From Pseudoduganella flava (lineage in GTDB: Bacteria; Pseudomonadota; Gammaproteobacteria; Burkholderiales; Burkholderiaceae_D): a stretch of 64,000 bases of DNA. Where the stretch lies: positions 518,270-582,269 of the forward strand of contig NZ_VLKW01000002.1 of NCBI RefSeq assembly GCF_007830495.1, given 5' to 3'. Positions 28,180-37,702 of this stretch are shown one piece after another. Both the position numbers and the translations under genes were made by a program. The notes below the pieces were generated by a model. The model had not been told where the DNA came from. It did no database searches and saw only the letters and a list, made by a program, of their open reading frames with translations. Positions within the stretch are counted from its first letter, which is position 1, and every line of letters starts with the position of its first letter.

Positions 28180-28231
28180 TTGTTATCAAATTGCAAGCGT
28201 GGGATAATGCAAACGATAACGATTCGCATTT
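28180..28231 (+). promoter_or_regulatory. Promoter and Fur box of the siderophore receptor gene
   Basis: TTGTTA at 28180-28185 and GATAAT at 28203-28208 are 17 bases apart. Overlapping and just downstream is AACGATAACGATTCGCATT (about 28211-28229), a good match to the Fur box consensus. Iron-loaded Fur would block the promoter. Confidence 0.68.
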
Positions 28232-28283
28232 GCGTGAGTCCGACTGTGGACCGAACGCGGTGCGCCAAACAGGGAGAGTGAAA

Positions 28284-30413
28284 ATGATGTTGAGAAAGAC
28301 GCCGATCGCGCTGGCCGCGGCATTGGCTGTGCAGTTCCACACCGCGATCGCTGCCACCGCGCCGCTCGACGAGCCGGCGGGTGCCGTCGATGCCGTCGTC
28401 ACCATCACGGGCAAGGGCGCCGCGCCGTACAACCCATCCACGTCCACTAGCGCGCTGAAGATCGACGCACCGCTGCGCGACATTCCGCAGACCGTCAACG
28501 TGATCCCCGAGCAGCTGCTGCGCGACCAGCGCGCGCTGTCGATGGAAGACGCGATGAAGTCGATTCCCGGCGTCGGCCTGTCGCATGGCGACGGCCAGCG
28601 CGACCAGGTGACGCTGCGCGGCTTCTCGGCCATTGCCGACCAGTTCGTGGACGGCCTGCGCGACGATGCGCTGTATTTCCGCGACCTGTCCAATATCGAA
28701 CGGATCGAAGTGCTGAAAGGGCCGGCGGCGGTGCTGTACGGCCGCGGCTCGTCCGGCGGCTTGATCAACCGGATCACCAAGAAGCCGGGCAGCGACACGA
28801 GCGAAGTGGCGGTCACCGTCGGCAGCCACGACCAGCGCCGTGGCGAAGTCGACATCGCCCGCAAGCTGGGCGACAACGGCATGGCGTTCCGCGTCACCGG
28901 CGCAATCGAGCGCTCGGACAGCTATCGTGACCAGCAGTTCCTTGAACGCGATGCGATCGCGCCGTCGCTGCTGTTGCCGCTGGGCGCGAGCACGACCTTG
29001 CTGCTGCAGCTTGAGCACCTGTCCGACCGGCGCGTGACGGACTTCGGCATCCCGTCGTACCAGGGCCGCCCCGTGAGCGTGCCGGCCGGCACGTACTACG
29101 GCGCCGCGAACGCCCGCGACGCGGACTTCTCGCAGGCCGAGGTCACGGCTGGCGGCTTCACGCTGGAGCACCGCTTCAGCGAGACGCTGAGCGTACGCAA
29201 CGCGTTCCGCAAGTACGACTACACGCTCGACCGCAACAACACGCTGGTGGGCAGCGTCAACGAAGCGGCGAAAACCGCGTCGTTGAACCGCACGAATCTG
29301 CGGCGCGAGGAGGACGGCTGGTTCAACCAGACCGAAATCACGCAAACGGCGAGCCTGGCGGGCATGACGCACAAGCTGCTGTACGGCGTCGAGTTCGGCA
29401 AGCAGAACAAGGACCAGGTGAACCGTTCGCGCAACAACGTCGCGACCGTCGCGCTGTTCAACCCGGTGCTGCCGGTGTTGCCGCTGAAGGTGGACACGGC
29501 ACCGTCGACCGACAACCTTGGCATCTTCACGACGCGCGGCGGCTACGTGCAGGATCTCGTGGAATTGACGGCCAACTGGAAGGCGCTGGCGGGCGTGCGC
29601 TACGACCGTTTCGAGCAGGAGACGCGCGAACGCCGCGCCGGCCAGCCGAACCTGTACCGCGTCGACACGGCGTGGAGCCCGCGTGCCGGCCTGGTGTGGC
29701 AGCCGACGGCCGCCCAGTCGTACTACGCGTCGTACAGCAAATCGTTCCAGCCATCCGCCGAAGCCTTTGCGCTGGCAGCCAACAACGCCCAGATCGCGCC
29801 GGAAGAGACGACGAACAAGGAGGTTGGCGGCAAGTTCGACTTCCTGGGCGGCGCCGTGTCGGCGACGGCCGCGCTGTTCCGGCTGGAGCGCACCAATATC
29901 AAGTACACGGACCCGGTGACGAACCTGCTGGTACCGGTCGGCACGCAGCGCTCGGACGGCCTGGAACTGACCCTGGCGGGCCAGCTGGGGCAGGGCTGGG
30001 AAGTGTGGTCGGGCTACTCGTACCTGGACGCGAAGGTGACGTCGTCGCCCGCGCTCGACAGCAGCGACAACGTGATCAAGCGCGTGCCGATCGAAGGGAA
30101 GCGCGCGACGCTGACGCCGCGGCACAGCGGCAACGTGTGGCTGGCGAAGTCGTTCGGCGGCGGCTGGCGCGCGGGCCTGGGCGTCAACGCGGTCGCATCG
30201 CGCTTTGCCAATCCGGGCAATACGGTGACCTTGCCGGGCTATGCGCGGGTGGATGCGATGGTGGGGTACAAGATCGGCGCCGTCGATCTGCAGGTCAATG
30301 TGAACAACCTGCTGGATCGCGAGTACATCGTGTCGGGGCACGGCAGTTCGCCGAATTTGAATTTGCCAGGTGGGCCGAGGAATGTGCGGGTGACGGGGCG
30401 GTATCGGTTCTAA
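28284..30413 (+). CDS. TonB-dependent siderophore receptor
   Basis: An outer-membrane receptor of 709 residues of the FhuA/FiuA-like siderophore group. It has a signal peptide (IALAAALAVQFHTAIAA), TonB box region VVTITGKG, plug motifs LRDIPQTVNVIPEQLLRDQ, DAMKSIPGVGLSHGDGQ, VTLRGFSAIADQFVDGLRDD and VLKGPAAVLYGRGSSGGLI, and a barrel ending in VRVTGRYRF. AGGGAG precedes the ATG; a second ATG one codon later is possible. The Fur-type promoter supports a role in ferric siderophore uptake. No siderophore synthesis or inner-membrane uptake gene is adjacent, so it probably takes a xenosiderophore. Confidence 0.93.
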   Translation: MMLRKTPIALAAALAVQFHTAIAATAPLDEPAGAVDAVVTITGKGAAPYNPSTSTSALKIDAPLRDIPQTVNVIPEQLLRDQRALSMEDAMKSIPGVGLSHGDGQRDQVTLRGFSAIADQFVDGLRDDALYFRDLSNIERIEVLKGPAAVLYGRGSSGGLINRITKKPGSDTSEVAVTVGSHDQRRGEVDIARKLGDNGMAFRVTGAIERSDSYRDQQFLERDAIAPSLLLPLGASTTLLLQLEHLSDRRVTDFGIPSYQGRPVSVPAGTYYGAANARDADFSQAEVTAGGFTLEHRFSETLSVRNAFRKYDYTLDRNNTLVGSVNEAAKTASLNRTNLRREEDGWFNQTEITQTASLAGMTHKLLYGVEFGKQNKDQVNRSRNNVATVALFNPVLPVLPLKVDTAPSTDNLGIFTTRGGYVQDLVELTANWKALAGVRYDRFEQETRERRAGQPNLYRVDTAWSPRAGLVWQPTAAQSYYASYSKSFQPSAEAFALAANNAQIAPEETTNKEVGGKFDFLGGAVSATAALFRLERTNIKYTDPVTNLLVPVGTQRSDGLELTLAGQLGQGWEVWSGYSYLDAKVTSSPALDSSDNVIKRVPIEGKRATLTPRHSGNVWLAKSFGGGWRAGLGVNAVASRFANPGNTVTLPGYARVDAMVGYKIGAVDLQVNVNNLLDREYIVSGHGSSPNLNLPGGPRNVRVTGRYRF

Positions 30414-31038
30414 GGCCTCGACTGCCATGCATTGGGGCCTGGTTTCTGCGCTTTGGTGGTTTTGGCAGCGCTGTCGCGTATCATGCCGCCGAAGCTTAGT
30501 TCACTCGATCCACGGGCATGGGGACTAGCCGCCCGCTTCCCGTTGCTGCCATGTTGTGCGCCCTTGCGCTGTCTCCCGTAAACGGTAGATACGCAATTTG
30601 AATCCAGATGCTGTGGCAAAGTGCGCCGTAGTTTAAAGCATGTGACCGAGTTCCCGTGGGAACGCGGCTGCTGTACCTGGTGGGACGATAGGCAGGAGCC
30701 CGACGGTTTGCTGCCAGAGTCGATTTAGACCAGGCCGTACAAAAATTGGAGAGCATCCACTCTGCCTAACCGCGGATGTATAGGGGCCAAAGGGGCATCG
30801 TCAAGCTGACGTTTTAGCCGACGTCCCTACTGCCTCGCTCGCAGACCCCTGCGATGTGGCGCAAGATGTGGCTAGGATGCGGTCACCGCCGTATACTTGG
30901 TGCGGACGCTTGGTCGGCCAGTCTGCAATAGTTTGTCAAGGCCTACGCTGTCGCGACTGCACCTGTTCCAGACAACACAGGCCGGCGTCAAGTGAACGGA
31001 TGATCAACAGACCTACTTCACTTCGCTTTCCCCAAGCG
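30414..31038. other. Gene-poor 625-base region, possible decayed DNA
   Basis: No convincing gene. Base composition shifts from GC-rich to mixed, and frames are broken by stops. A short frame starting near 30518 reads like a signal peptide (RPLPVAAMLCALALSP) and stops after 27 codons; another frame is open for about 40 codons up to about 30728. These could be remains of a gene. Nothing resembles an integrase, transposase or tRNA. Confidence 0.45.
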
Positions 31039-32277
31039 CTAGCCGCCGTCAGCTTTTTTGGAGTTTTCTTTTTCTCTTCGTAAAAACGCGAGAAGAAAGT
31101 CCTGAATATTTATGGGGAAATAATCTGCGGCGCCCAGTTCTGGTTGATTTCGCCCAAAAATTCGGCGCGCAATATCTTCCTTCAGTCTATCTTGAGTCTC
31201 AGATGGCAGGCTTGCAGAAAACGGACCGAGGGCAGTTAACTCGAGAGCTACCCGTAGGTGTAGGTGCTGTTGTCTTCGGTGCTTTGTTGATTCTTTCGCC
31301 AAATAAGCTGCTGGTATGCTAAGCATAATTGCGAAAGCTAGGCGAAATGCCGAAGCTTGTAAGTTGAGTGGTGTCTTGGCTGCTTCTAGAAGCGAGTAAC
31401 CAGCGAACACTAGAGCTAACAACATGAAGAGTATTGCGAGGACGCGAAAAAGATTAGCGACGCCCTCTTCCTTTGTAGCTACGCCAGCGAAGCTGCCAGC
31501 GGTAGCCGTGTTTGCTACAACCGAAACCAAGGACTCTACCTCTGTTTGCCGACGTCGTATCTCAGCCATAGTTGTGTCAAAAGTCTCATTGAGGCGTTGC
31601 TCCTTCTCGATTAGCGGATCGATGGAGCGTGAGATGAAATTTTCGGCACTACTGATCCTTTGCTCAAGTAATTCTAATCTTGTGCCGACTTTTCCTATCT
31701 CTTCTCTCAGTGTATCTAAGTGATCCATCTCAGGCGCCGTTGCTGTGCTCACAACCATACCGGTATTGGTAGTTCCGGATGAAGGGTTTAACGTATCGAA
31801 GTAAATTGATTGGGCTGCGTCTAAGCTAAGCTTAGATAGAACTGGCTGAAGGTCCGAAAAATCTGTGTCACTTGAATTAACGGCGTGTGATATAAGGTTC
31901 CGAATAGCGTCAATCAGCTGCTCTAGCTGTTGGTGTAATAGTTCGCTTCTTTTTCTCTGGCGTATAGATTGCTCTAGCTGCGAGTGCAATAAGTTGTATG
32001 ATTGAATCAGTTGCTGCAGTTCCGATGGCTGTTCAGCCATCGACAGTCGACTGAGATATGGCTCGGCAACGTGGCGAGCGATCTCGAGGGCTTTGCTTAT
32101 GGATGAGGCTAATTCCTCATACGATGGATGAGCGGTCACGATTGGTCGGGTCTGGCATTGTAGAGAGGTAATTTTAGTTGAAATTGATGTGTCAGTATCG
32201 TCGCAGTGGGAGGGGTAGTTAGCTGCACTTGCTTGGTAAGGAACCTCATAGTAGAATCTCGGGTTGCTCGGATCCAT
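31039..32277 (-). CDS. Coiled-coil membrane protein of unknown function, AT-richer than neighbours
   Basis: 412 residues in a gene visibly poorer in GC than everything around it, with codons such as TTA, AGA and ATA that its neighbours avoid, so probably acquired recently. Residues about 50-270 are strongly helical with heptad-like leucines (QQLIQSYNLLHSQLEQSI; LREEIGKVGTRLELLEQRI), a long cytosolic coiled coil. Two membrane segments follow near 283-305 and 315-335. A basic, histidine-rich stretch (KHRRQQHLHLR) leads to a C-terminal soluble tail of about 70 residues. No family recognised. It stands alone immediately upstream of, and divergent from, rpsB. A membrane sensor or defence role is possible but not shown. 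Confidence 0.65.
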   Translation of the reverse strand: MDPSNPRFYYEVPYQASAANYPSHCDDTDTSISTKITSLQCQTRPIVTAHPSYEELASSISKALEIARHVAEPYLSRLSMAEQPSELQQLIQSYNLLHSQLEQSIRQRKRSELLHQQLEQLIDAIRNLISHAVNSSDTDFSDLQPVLSKLSLDAAQSIYFDTLNPSSGTTNTGMVVSTATAPEMDHLDTLREEIGKVGTRLELLEQRISSAENFISRSIDPLIEKEQRLNETFDTTMAEIRRRQTEVESLVSVVANTATAGSFAGVATKEEGVANLFRVLAILFMLLALVFAGYSLLEAAKTPLNLQASAFRLAFAIMLSIPAAYLAKESTKHRRQQHLHLRVALELTALGPFSASLPSETQDRLKEDIARRIFGRNQPELGAADYFPINIQDFLLAFLRREKENSKKADGG

Positions 32278-32315
32278 CCCTGCAAAGTTGTAAAATTCCT
32301 ACTTTTTTATAAACT

Positions 32316-32384
32316 CGAACCCGCCCTGCAAGGGTGCCCGCAAGGGTGACTGGGCAGGTTCCAGACCCAACCCTGGAGTAAATA
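32316..32384 (+). promoter_or_regulatory. rpsB leader with possible S2 autoregulatory structure
   Basis: The 5' leader has GCAAGGGTG twice (near 32327-32350) and CCTGC/GCAGG ends that could pair. rpsB leaders are autoregulated by S2 in many proteobacteria. The promoter must lie within about 100 bases upstream, close to the start of the acquired gene at 32277; TTTTTTATAAAC near 32304-32316 is a possible -10 region. Confidence 0.35.
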
Positions 32385-33137
32385 ATGTCTGTAACGATGC
32401 GTGAAATGCTGGAAGCCGGCGTCCACTTCGGTCACCAAACCCGATTCTGGAACCCAAAGATGGCTCCGTTCATCTTCGGCCACCGCAACAAGATTCACAT
32501 CATCAACCTGGAAAAAACCATGGCGATGTACCAGGAGGCGATGAAGACCATCCGCCAAGTGGCTGCTAACCGTGGCACGATCCTGATGGTGGGCACCAAG
32601 CGCCAGGCACGCGACATCATCGCTGCCGAAGCACAGCGCGCAGGTGTTCCGTACGTCGACCAGCGCTGGCTGGGCGGCATGCTGACCAACTTCAAGACCA
32701 TCAAGACCTCGATCAAGCGCCTGAAGGACATGGAAGCGCAAGTCGAAGACGGTTCCGTGGACAAGCTGACCAAGAAAGACGCACTGCTGTTCCGTCGCGA
32801 GATGGACAAGCTGCAAAAGTCGATCGGCGGCATCAAGGACATGGGCGGCGTTCCTGACGCAATCTTCGTCGTGGACGTCGGCTACCACAAAGGCGCCGTG
32901 ACCGAAGCTGCCAAGCTGGGCATCCCGGTGATCGGCGTGGTCGATACCAACCACTCGCCTGAAGGCGTGAGCTACGTTATCCCTGGTAACGATGACTCCT
33001 CCAAAGCGATCACCCTGTACGCCCGCGGCGTGGCAGACGCGATCCTGGAAGGCCGTGCCAACGCCTCCGCTGAAGTCCTGGAGTCGATCAAGACGGCATC
33101 CGGCGACGAGTTCGTGGAAGTGAACGAGCAGGCTTAA
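32385..33137 (+). CDS. rpsB: 30S ribosomal protein S2
   Basis: S2 binds late to the 30S subunit and is needed for S1 binding. The 250 residues start with [20 protein letters not shown] and contain [29 protein letters not shown] and the [20 protein letters not shown] signature. Length is normal. The ribosome site GGAG lies eight bases before the ATG. It is the first gene of the array to tsf, pyrH and frr. A hairpin with a T run at 33185 lies between it and tsf and probably reduces read-through. Confidence 0.98.
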   Translation: MSVTMREMLEAGVHFGHQTRFWNPKMAPFIFGHRNKIHIINLEKTMAMYQEAMKTIRQVAANRGTILMVGTKRQARDIIAAEAQRAGVPYVDQRWLGGMLTNFKTIKTSIKRLKDMEAQVEDGSVDKLTKKDALLFRREMDKLQKSIGGIKDMGGVPDAIFVVDVGYHKGAVTEAAKLGIPVIGVVDTNHSPEGVSYVIPGNDDSSKAITLYARGVADAILEGRANASAEVLESIKTASGDEFVEVNEQA

Positions 33138-33184
33138 TTGCTCTCGTGTCCCTCGTGGACATCAGCTTTAAACAATAGGCTGTT

Positions 33185-33215
33185 AAAAGGGGTGGCGTCA
33201 GCTCCCCTTTTTTTT
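33185..33215 (+). terminator. Terminator or attenuator between rpsB and tsf
   Basis: AAAAGGGG (33185-33192) pairs with CCCCTTTT (33204-33211) around an 11-base loop, followed by more T. rpsB-tsf attenuation by such a hairpin is known in E. coli. Confidence 0.8.
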
Positions 33216-33287
33216 AACGACCCGCCGGATGAGCAGGCTGCCGCAAGGCGCCGCCCCGGCAACCCCACCGAATAACAGGAGAAACAT

Positions 33288-34202
33288 ATGGCAGCGATTA
33301 CCGCAGCAATGGTCGGCGAACTGCGCGCGAAGACCGACGCACCGATGATGGAATGCAAGAAGGCCCTGACCGAAGCGGCCGGCGACATGGACAAGGCAGA
33401 AGAGATTCTGCGCGTTAAGCTGGGCGGCAAGGCAGCCAAGGCTTCCGCACGTATCACGGCCGAAGGCGTTGTCGCGGCATTCATTTCGGGTAACGTCGGC
33501 GCTCTGGTCGAAGTGAACTCCGAAACCGACTTCGTCGCCAAGAACGACGACTTCCTGGCCCTGGCCAACACCGCCGCCAAGCTGGCCGCCGAGAAGAACC
33601 CGGCCGACGTGGCTGCCCTGCTGGCGCTGCCGACCGAATCCGGCCAGACGCTGGAAGAAGTGCGTTCCGCCCTGGTCGGCAAGATCGGCGAGAACATGTC
33701 GATCCGCCGCTTCCAGCGTTTCGAAACGACGGGCAAGCTGGCTTCCTACCTGCACGGCACGAAGATCGGCGTCATCGTCGACTTCGAAGGCGCCGACGAC
33801 CAGGTGGGCAAGGATGTCGCGATGCACATCGCCGCGATGAAGCCGGTGGCACTGTCCTCGGACCAGGTGCCTGCTGAACTGATCGAGAAAGAGCGCTCGG
33901 TTGCCCAGGCCAAGGCCGACGAAGATGCGGCCAAGGCCGCTGCCGAAGGCAAGCCGGCCCAGTCGCCGGACATCGTTGCGAAGCGCCTGGAAGGTTCCGT
34001 GCAGAAGTACCTGAAGGAAGTGTCGCTGCTGAACCAGGCGTTCGTGAAGAACGACAAGCAGTCCATCGAGCAGATGCTGAAAGCCGCCGGCGCGTCCGTG
34101 AAGGGCTTCACCATGTACGTGGTGGGCGAAGGCATCGAGAAGAAAGTCGACGATTTCGCAGCCGAAGTGGCAGCCCAGATGGCTGCTTCGAAAGGAGCGT
34201 AA
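33288..34202 (+). CDS. tsf: Translation elongation factor Ts
   Basis: EF-Ts regenerates EF-Tu-GTP. The 304 residues show the N-terminal UBA-like helix bundle ([20 protein letters not shown]), the [13 protein letters not shown] signature and the dimerisation core with [11 protein letters not shown]. Length fits betaproteobacterial EF-Ts. It has its own AGGAG ribosome site and ends at a strong terminator (34207). EF-Ts is made in proportion to S2, which the intergenic attenuator would set. Confidence 0.98.
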   Translation: MAAITAAMVGELRAKTDAPMMECKKALTEAAGDMDKAEEILRVKLGGKAAKASARITAEGVVAAFISGNVGALVEVNSETDFVAKNDDFLALANTAAKLAAEKNPADVAALLALPTESGQTLEEVRSALVGKIGENMSIRRFQRFETTGKLASYLHGTKIGVIVDFEGADDQVGKDVAMHIAAMKPVALSSDQVPAELIEKERSVAQAKADEDAAKAAAEGKPAQSPDIVAKRLEGSVQKYLKEVSLLNQAFVKNDKQSIEQMLKAAGASVKGFTMYVVGEGIEKKVDDFAAEVAAQMAASKGA

Positions 34203-34206
34203 TTGG

Positions 34207-34233
34207 AAAACGGGCCGCAAGGCCCGTTTTTTT
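34207..34233 (+). terminator. Rho-independent terminator after tsf
   Basis: AAAACGGGCC-GCAA-GGCCCGTTTT with a run of seven T. It separates rpsB-tsf from pyrH. Confidence 0.95.
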
Positions 34234-34293
34234 AGGGAAGTTGCAAACGAGGCCGAGGTGCCGCGGCTGTCAGCAAAACCAAAGGCAGAAGCC

Positions 34294-34320
34294 GGGGTCA
34301 GACCCGCCGGGTCTGACCCC
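34294..34320. repeat. Class C palindrome (GGGGTCAGACCC)
   Basis: A perfect 12-bp inverted repeat, GGGGTCAGACCC and GGGTCTGACCCC, around GCC. One arm of the same sequence recurs at 59577-59588. It lies in the 250-base gap between tsf and pyrH, where the pyrH promoter must also be. No T run, so it is not a simple terminator. Confidence 0.8.
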
Positions 34321-34486
34321 AGGGGTCGCTCCTGGTTTTCCTTCAGCCGCCGCCGGCCTCGCCGCAGCTCCCCCCCCAGCCGTCCCCACAAGGCCAACGG
34401 CTGCAGCAATACCCGGCGCGAGTTGGCATTACGCTATCATTGCCGCCGGAATGTCACCGAATACATTTACTTAGGAGCCCCAGCTC

Positions 34487-35203
34487 ATGTCAAAACCAGC
34501 CTACAAGCGCGTCCTCCTCAAATTGTCCGGTGAAGCCCTGATGGGCGATGACGCCTACGGCATCAACCGTGGCACGATCGAGCGGATGGTCGCCGACGTG
34601 GCCGAGGTCGCGAAACTGGGCGTGGAACTGGCGGTCGTGATCGGCGGCGGCAACATCTTCCGCGGTGTGGCGCCGGGCGCCCAGGGCATGGACCGTGCCA
34701 CCGCCGACTACATGGGCATGCTGGCCACCGTCATGAATGCGCTGGCCTTGGCCGACGCGATGCGCCACGTCGGCGTCACCGCGCGCGTGATGTCGGCGAT
34801 CGGCATCGAGCAGGTCGTCGAACCGTATGTGCGCCCGAAGGCGCTGCAGTACCTGGAAGAGGGCAAGGTCGTCATCTTCGCCGCCGGCACCGGCAACCCG
34901 TTCTTCACGACCGATACCGCCGCCGCGCTGCGCGGTTCGGAAGTGTCGGCCGAGATCGTGCTGAAGGCCACGAAGGTCGACGGCGTCTACAGCGCCGACC
35001 CGAAGAAGGACCCGAACGCCACGCTGTACCATTCGATCAGCTTCGACGACGCGATCGCCAAGCACCTGCAGGTGATGGATGCCACCGCGTTCGCGCTGTG
35101 CCGCGACCAGAAACTGCCGATCAAGGTGTTCTCGATCACCAAGCCTGGCGCGATGATGCGCGTGATCATGGGCGAAGAAGAAGGCACCCTCGTCCACGTC
35201 TGA
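34487..35203 (+). CDS. pyrH: UMP kinase
   Basis: Phosphorylates UMP to UDP, feeding all pyrimidine nucleotides; a hexameric amino-acid-kinase-fold enzyme controlled by GTP and UTP. The 238 residues contain [24 protein letters not shown], the [20 protein letters not shown] block, [17 protein letters not shown] and [18 protein letters not shown] precedes the ATG by nine bases. It is the first gene after the tsf terminator, followed by frr after a 230-base gap. Confidence 0.98.
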   Translation: MSKPAYKRVLLKLSGEALMGDDAYGINRGTIERMVADVAEVAKLGVELAVVIGGGNIFRGVAPGAQGMDRATADYMGMLATVMNALALADAMRHVGVTARVMSAIGIEQVVEPYVRPKALQYLEEGKVVIFAAGTGNPFFTTDTAAALRGSEVSAEIVLKATKVDGVYSADPKKDPNATLYHSISFDDAIAKHLQVMDATAFALCRDQKLPIKVFSITKPGAMMRVIMGEEEGTLVHV

Positions 35204-35220
35204 GTGGTGGGGGCGTGCCA

Positions 35221-35340
35221 AACCTGCTGCGCGTTGCATTTTCGGTCTCCGGTACTCGCTGTACTTAAGTACAGCTCCGTTTCTCAACCGAAACTGCTGC
35301 CGCTCGCGACGGTTTTGTACTGCCCCGGGGCGTAACGGCG
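35221..35340. repeat. Palindromic intergenic element between pyrH and frr
   Basis: At its centre is a perfect 18-bp palindrome GCTGTACTTAAGTACAGC (35258-35275). It is flanked by TTTCGGT / ACCGAAA and, further out, by AAACC-like and GGTTTTG ends, giving a long imperfect hairpin. A small hairpin (TGCCGGT / ACCGGCA, 35360-35378) follows. The design resembles the element at 37703-37790. Confidence 0.6.
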
Positions 35341-35430
35341 ACGCATGCAGCGTTTTCGATGCCGGTTTTGCACCGGCAGGCCCCATCATTCATAATAGAT
35401 AAAATTCAATCTCGTAACAGGAGAGCAGCA

Positions 35431-35991
35431 ATGTCTATCGCCGACATTAAAAAGAACGCCCAGGACAAGATGACCAAATCGCTGGAAACGTTGAAGAACG
35501 ATCTGGCAAAAGTGCGCACGGGCCGTGCCCACACCGGCATCCTGGACCACGTGACGGTCGACTACTACGGCAACCCCACGCCGATCAACCAGGTCGCGAA
35601 CCTGACCCTGATCGACGCCCGCACGATCGGCGTGACGCCGTTCGAGAAGAAGATGGGCGCGACGATCGAGAAAGCGATCCGCGATGCGGACCTGGGCCTG
35701 AACCCGTCCGCACAGGGCGACACGATCCGCGTGCCGACCCCGCCGCTGACGGAAGAGCGCCGCAAGGAAATGGTCAAGCTGTGCAAGAGCGAGGCCGAGG
35801 ATGCGAAGATCGCCGTCCGTAACATCCGCCGCGATGCCAACGAACAGCTGAAGAAGCTGGTCAAGGACAAGGCCATCTCGGAAGACGAGGAGCGCCGCGC
35901 CCAGGACGACGTGCAGAAGCTGACCGACAAGGCGATCGCCGACATCGACAAGATCGTGGCCGAGAAGGAAAAGGAAGTCCTGACCGTTTAA
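35431..35991 (+). CDS. frr: Ribosome recycling factor
   Basis: RRF splits the post-termination ribosome with EF-G. The 186 residues are the usual length. Family blocks: [54 protein letters not shown] and [14 protein letters not shown]. The start follows AGGAG; an in-frame extension of 24 codons upstream lacks family sequence. A long terminator follows. Confidence 0.98.
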   Translation: MSIADIKKNAQDKMTKSLETLKNDLAKVRTGRAHTGILDHVTVDYYGNPTPINQVANLTLIDARTIGVTPFEKKMGATIEKAIRDADLGLNPSAQGDTIRVPTPPLTEERRKEMVKLCKSEAEDAKIAVRNIRRDANEQLKKLVKDKAISEDEERRAQDDVQKLTDKAIADIDKIVAEKEKEVLTV

Positions 35992-36000
35992 GGCTTCCGA

Positions 36001-36067
36001 AAACCGGTGACAGGCACCTACGTGAGAAAGTTTCTCGAAATATGGTGCCTGTCACCGGTTTTTTTTG
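36001..36067 (+). terminator. Terminator built from a class B palindrome (GGTGACAGGCACC)
   Basis: An 18-bp perfect stem, AAACCGGTGACAGGCACC and its complement (36044-36061), encloses a 25-base loop that itself holds GAGAAA/TTTCTC. A T run ends it. It appears to be a dispersed palindrome used as the frr terminator. Confidence 0.88.
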
Positions 36068-36100
36068 TAAAGTTCATCTTTTGGCATTAAAGCGTTACTA

Positions 36101-36844
36101 ATGAGATATACGAGTTCGACGACTGCGGTGCCCGACGTGCCGAACGTGCCGCGCCATGTGGCGATCATCATGGACGGTAACGGCCGCTGGGCCACGAAGC
36201 GCTTCCTGCCCCGCGTCGCGGGGCACGTCAAGGGTGTGGAGGCGGTGCGTACCGTGGTCGAGGCCTGCGCGCTGCGCGGCGTCGAATACCTGACCGTGTT
36301 CGCGTTCAGCTCCGAGAACTGGCGCCGGCCGGAAGAGGAAGTGTCGCTGCTGATGCGCCTGTTCGTCACGGCGCTCGAACGCGAAGTCGCGAAGATGCAT
36401 GCCAATAACATCCGCCTGAAGGTGGTGGGCGACCTGACGCGCTTCGACCAGAAGCTGCAGGACATGATCGCAGCGGCCGAGCGCAAGACGGCGAACAACA
36501 CGCGCCTGACGGTGACCGTGTGCGCCAACTATGGCGGGCGCTGGGATATCATGCAGGCGATCGGCAAGATGGTGGCGGCCCATCCGGGCGCGACCGACTT
36601 CTCCGAAGAGCAGCTCGCGCCGCACCTGGCGATGGCCTATGCGCCGGAGCCGGACCTGTTCATCCGCACGGGCGGCGAGGAACGCATCTCCAATTTCCTG
36701 CTGTGGCAGCTGGCGTACACGGAGCTGTATTTCACCGACACGTACTGGCCCGACTTCACGGCCGAGAAGCTGGATGAGGCCATCGCGTCCTACCAGCACC
36801 GGGAGCGCCGCTTTGGCCGCACCGGCGAACAACTGAAAAAATAA
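36101..36844 (+). CDS. uppS: Undecaprenyl diphosphate synthase
   Basis: Makes C55 undecaprenyl diphosphate from farnesyl diphosphate and isopentenyl diphosphate; this lipid carries peptidoglycan, O-antigen and lipid A sugars. The 247 residues have [10 protein letters not shown] with catalytic Asp25, [21 protein letters not shown] and the [20 protein letters not shown] block. Length is normal. The lipid carrier would also feed the sugar cassette at 49643-53370. cdsA follows after 17 bases. Confidence 0.97.
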   Translation: MRYTSSTTAVPDVPNVPRHVAIIMDGNGRWATKRFLPRVAGHVKGVEAVRTVVEACALRGVEYLTVFAFSSENWRRPEEEVSLLMRLFVTALEREVAKMHANNIRLKVVGDLTRFDQKLQDMIAAAERKTANNTRLTVTVCANYGGRWDIMQAIGKMVAAHPGATDFSEEQLAPHLAMAYAPEPDLFIRTGGEERISNFLLWQLAYTELYFTDTYWPDFTAEKLDEAIASYQHRERRFGRTGEQLKK

Positions 36845-36861
36845 CAAGAGATATCCTGCGC

Positions 36862-37695
36862 ATGCTGAAGACCCGGATCATTACCGCCGTCATCCTGTTC
36901 GTCGTCCTCGTGGCGGTGCTGTTTTCCGGCTCGCTGCCGGCGGTGCAGGTCGTCGTCGCGCTCGCGTTCGGCGCGGCCGCCTGGGAAACCTTCCGCCTGT
37001 TCAAGCTGCGCCTGCCGATCGTGATCGCCGCGTTCTGGACGGCGGCGTTCGCGTGGACGTTCTTCTTCAACGACGGCCTGCTGCAGGCGCGCTTCTGGCT
37101 GGCGCTGGGCGTCGCGATCTGGCTGCTGCGCTTTGCGCCGTCGCTGAAGATCGGGCTGCCGCCGCTGGAAGGCTACGGCAACACGCTGCTGGCGATGGTG
37201 TACGCGGCCACGCTGGTGGCGTGCTTCGTCGCGATCCTCGTGCTGTTCAACATCGGCGCGCTGTACCTCGTCTCCGCGATGGCGATCGTGTGGATCGCCG
37301 ATATCGGCGCCTACTTCGCCGGCAAGAAGTTCGGCAAGCGCAAGCTGGCGCCATCGATCTCGCCCGGCAAATCCGTCGAAGGCGCCGTCGGTGGCTGGAT
37401 CGCCGTGCTGGTGCTGGCCTCGATCACGATCCTTGCCGCGCCATACCAGCCGTGGCTGCAGGATACCTTCGCCGTGCGCATGCAGGCGAAACTGGGCTGG
37501 GGCATCGCCCTGGCCACGCTCTCCGTCATCGTCGCCGCATCGATCGTCGGCGACCTGTTCGAATCCCAGCTGAAGCGCCGCGCCGGCTTCAAGGACAGCA
37601 GCAACCTGCTGCCTGGCCATGGCGGCGTGCTCGATCGCATCGATGCGCTCGTACCGGTGCTGCCCATCGCCGCACTGATCGGCGGCTGGCTATAG
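36862..37695 (+). CDS. cdsA: Phosphatidate cytidylyltransferase
   Basis: An inner-membrane enzyme making CDP-diacylglycerol from phosphatidate and CTP, the first step to phosphatidylethanolamine, -glycerol and cardiolipin. The 277 residues have about seven or eight membrane segments. The C-terminal signature is clear (DSSNLLPGHGGVLDRIDAL), together with the catalytic block around SPGKSVEGAVGG and WIADIGAYFAGKKFGK. It lies between uppS and dxr as in most proteobacteria. Confidence 0.97.
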   Translation: MLKTRIITAVILFVVLVAVLFSGSLPAVQVVVALAFGAAAWETFRLFKLRLPIVIAAFWTAAFAWTFFFNDGLLQARFWLALGVAIWLLRFAPSLKIGLPPLEGYGNTLLAMVYAATLVACFVAILVLFNIGALYLVSAMAIVWIADIGAYFAGKKFGKRKLAPSISPGKSVEGAVGGWIAVLVLASITILAAPYQPWLQDTFAVRMQAKLGWGIALATLSVIVAASIVGDLFESQLKRRAGFKDSSNLLPGHGGVLDRIDALVPVLPIAALIGGWL

Positions 37696-37702
37696 GAAAC
37701 AT

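Noticed and set aside
30496-30756. 86-codon frame on the minus strand in the gene-poor region
   Set aside because: No ribosome site, no family, and poor codon use; treated as part of possibly decayed DNA.
33185-34233. Terminators as proof that rpsB, tsf and pyrH are separate operons
   Set aside because: The hairpin after rpsB probably acts as an attenuator; in E. coli rpsB-tsf are cotranscribed through a similar hairpin. Only the one after tsf looks like a full end.
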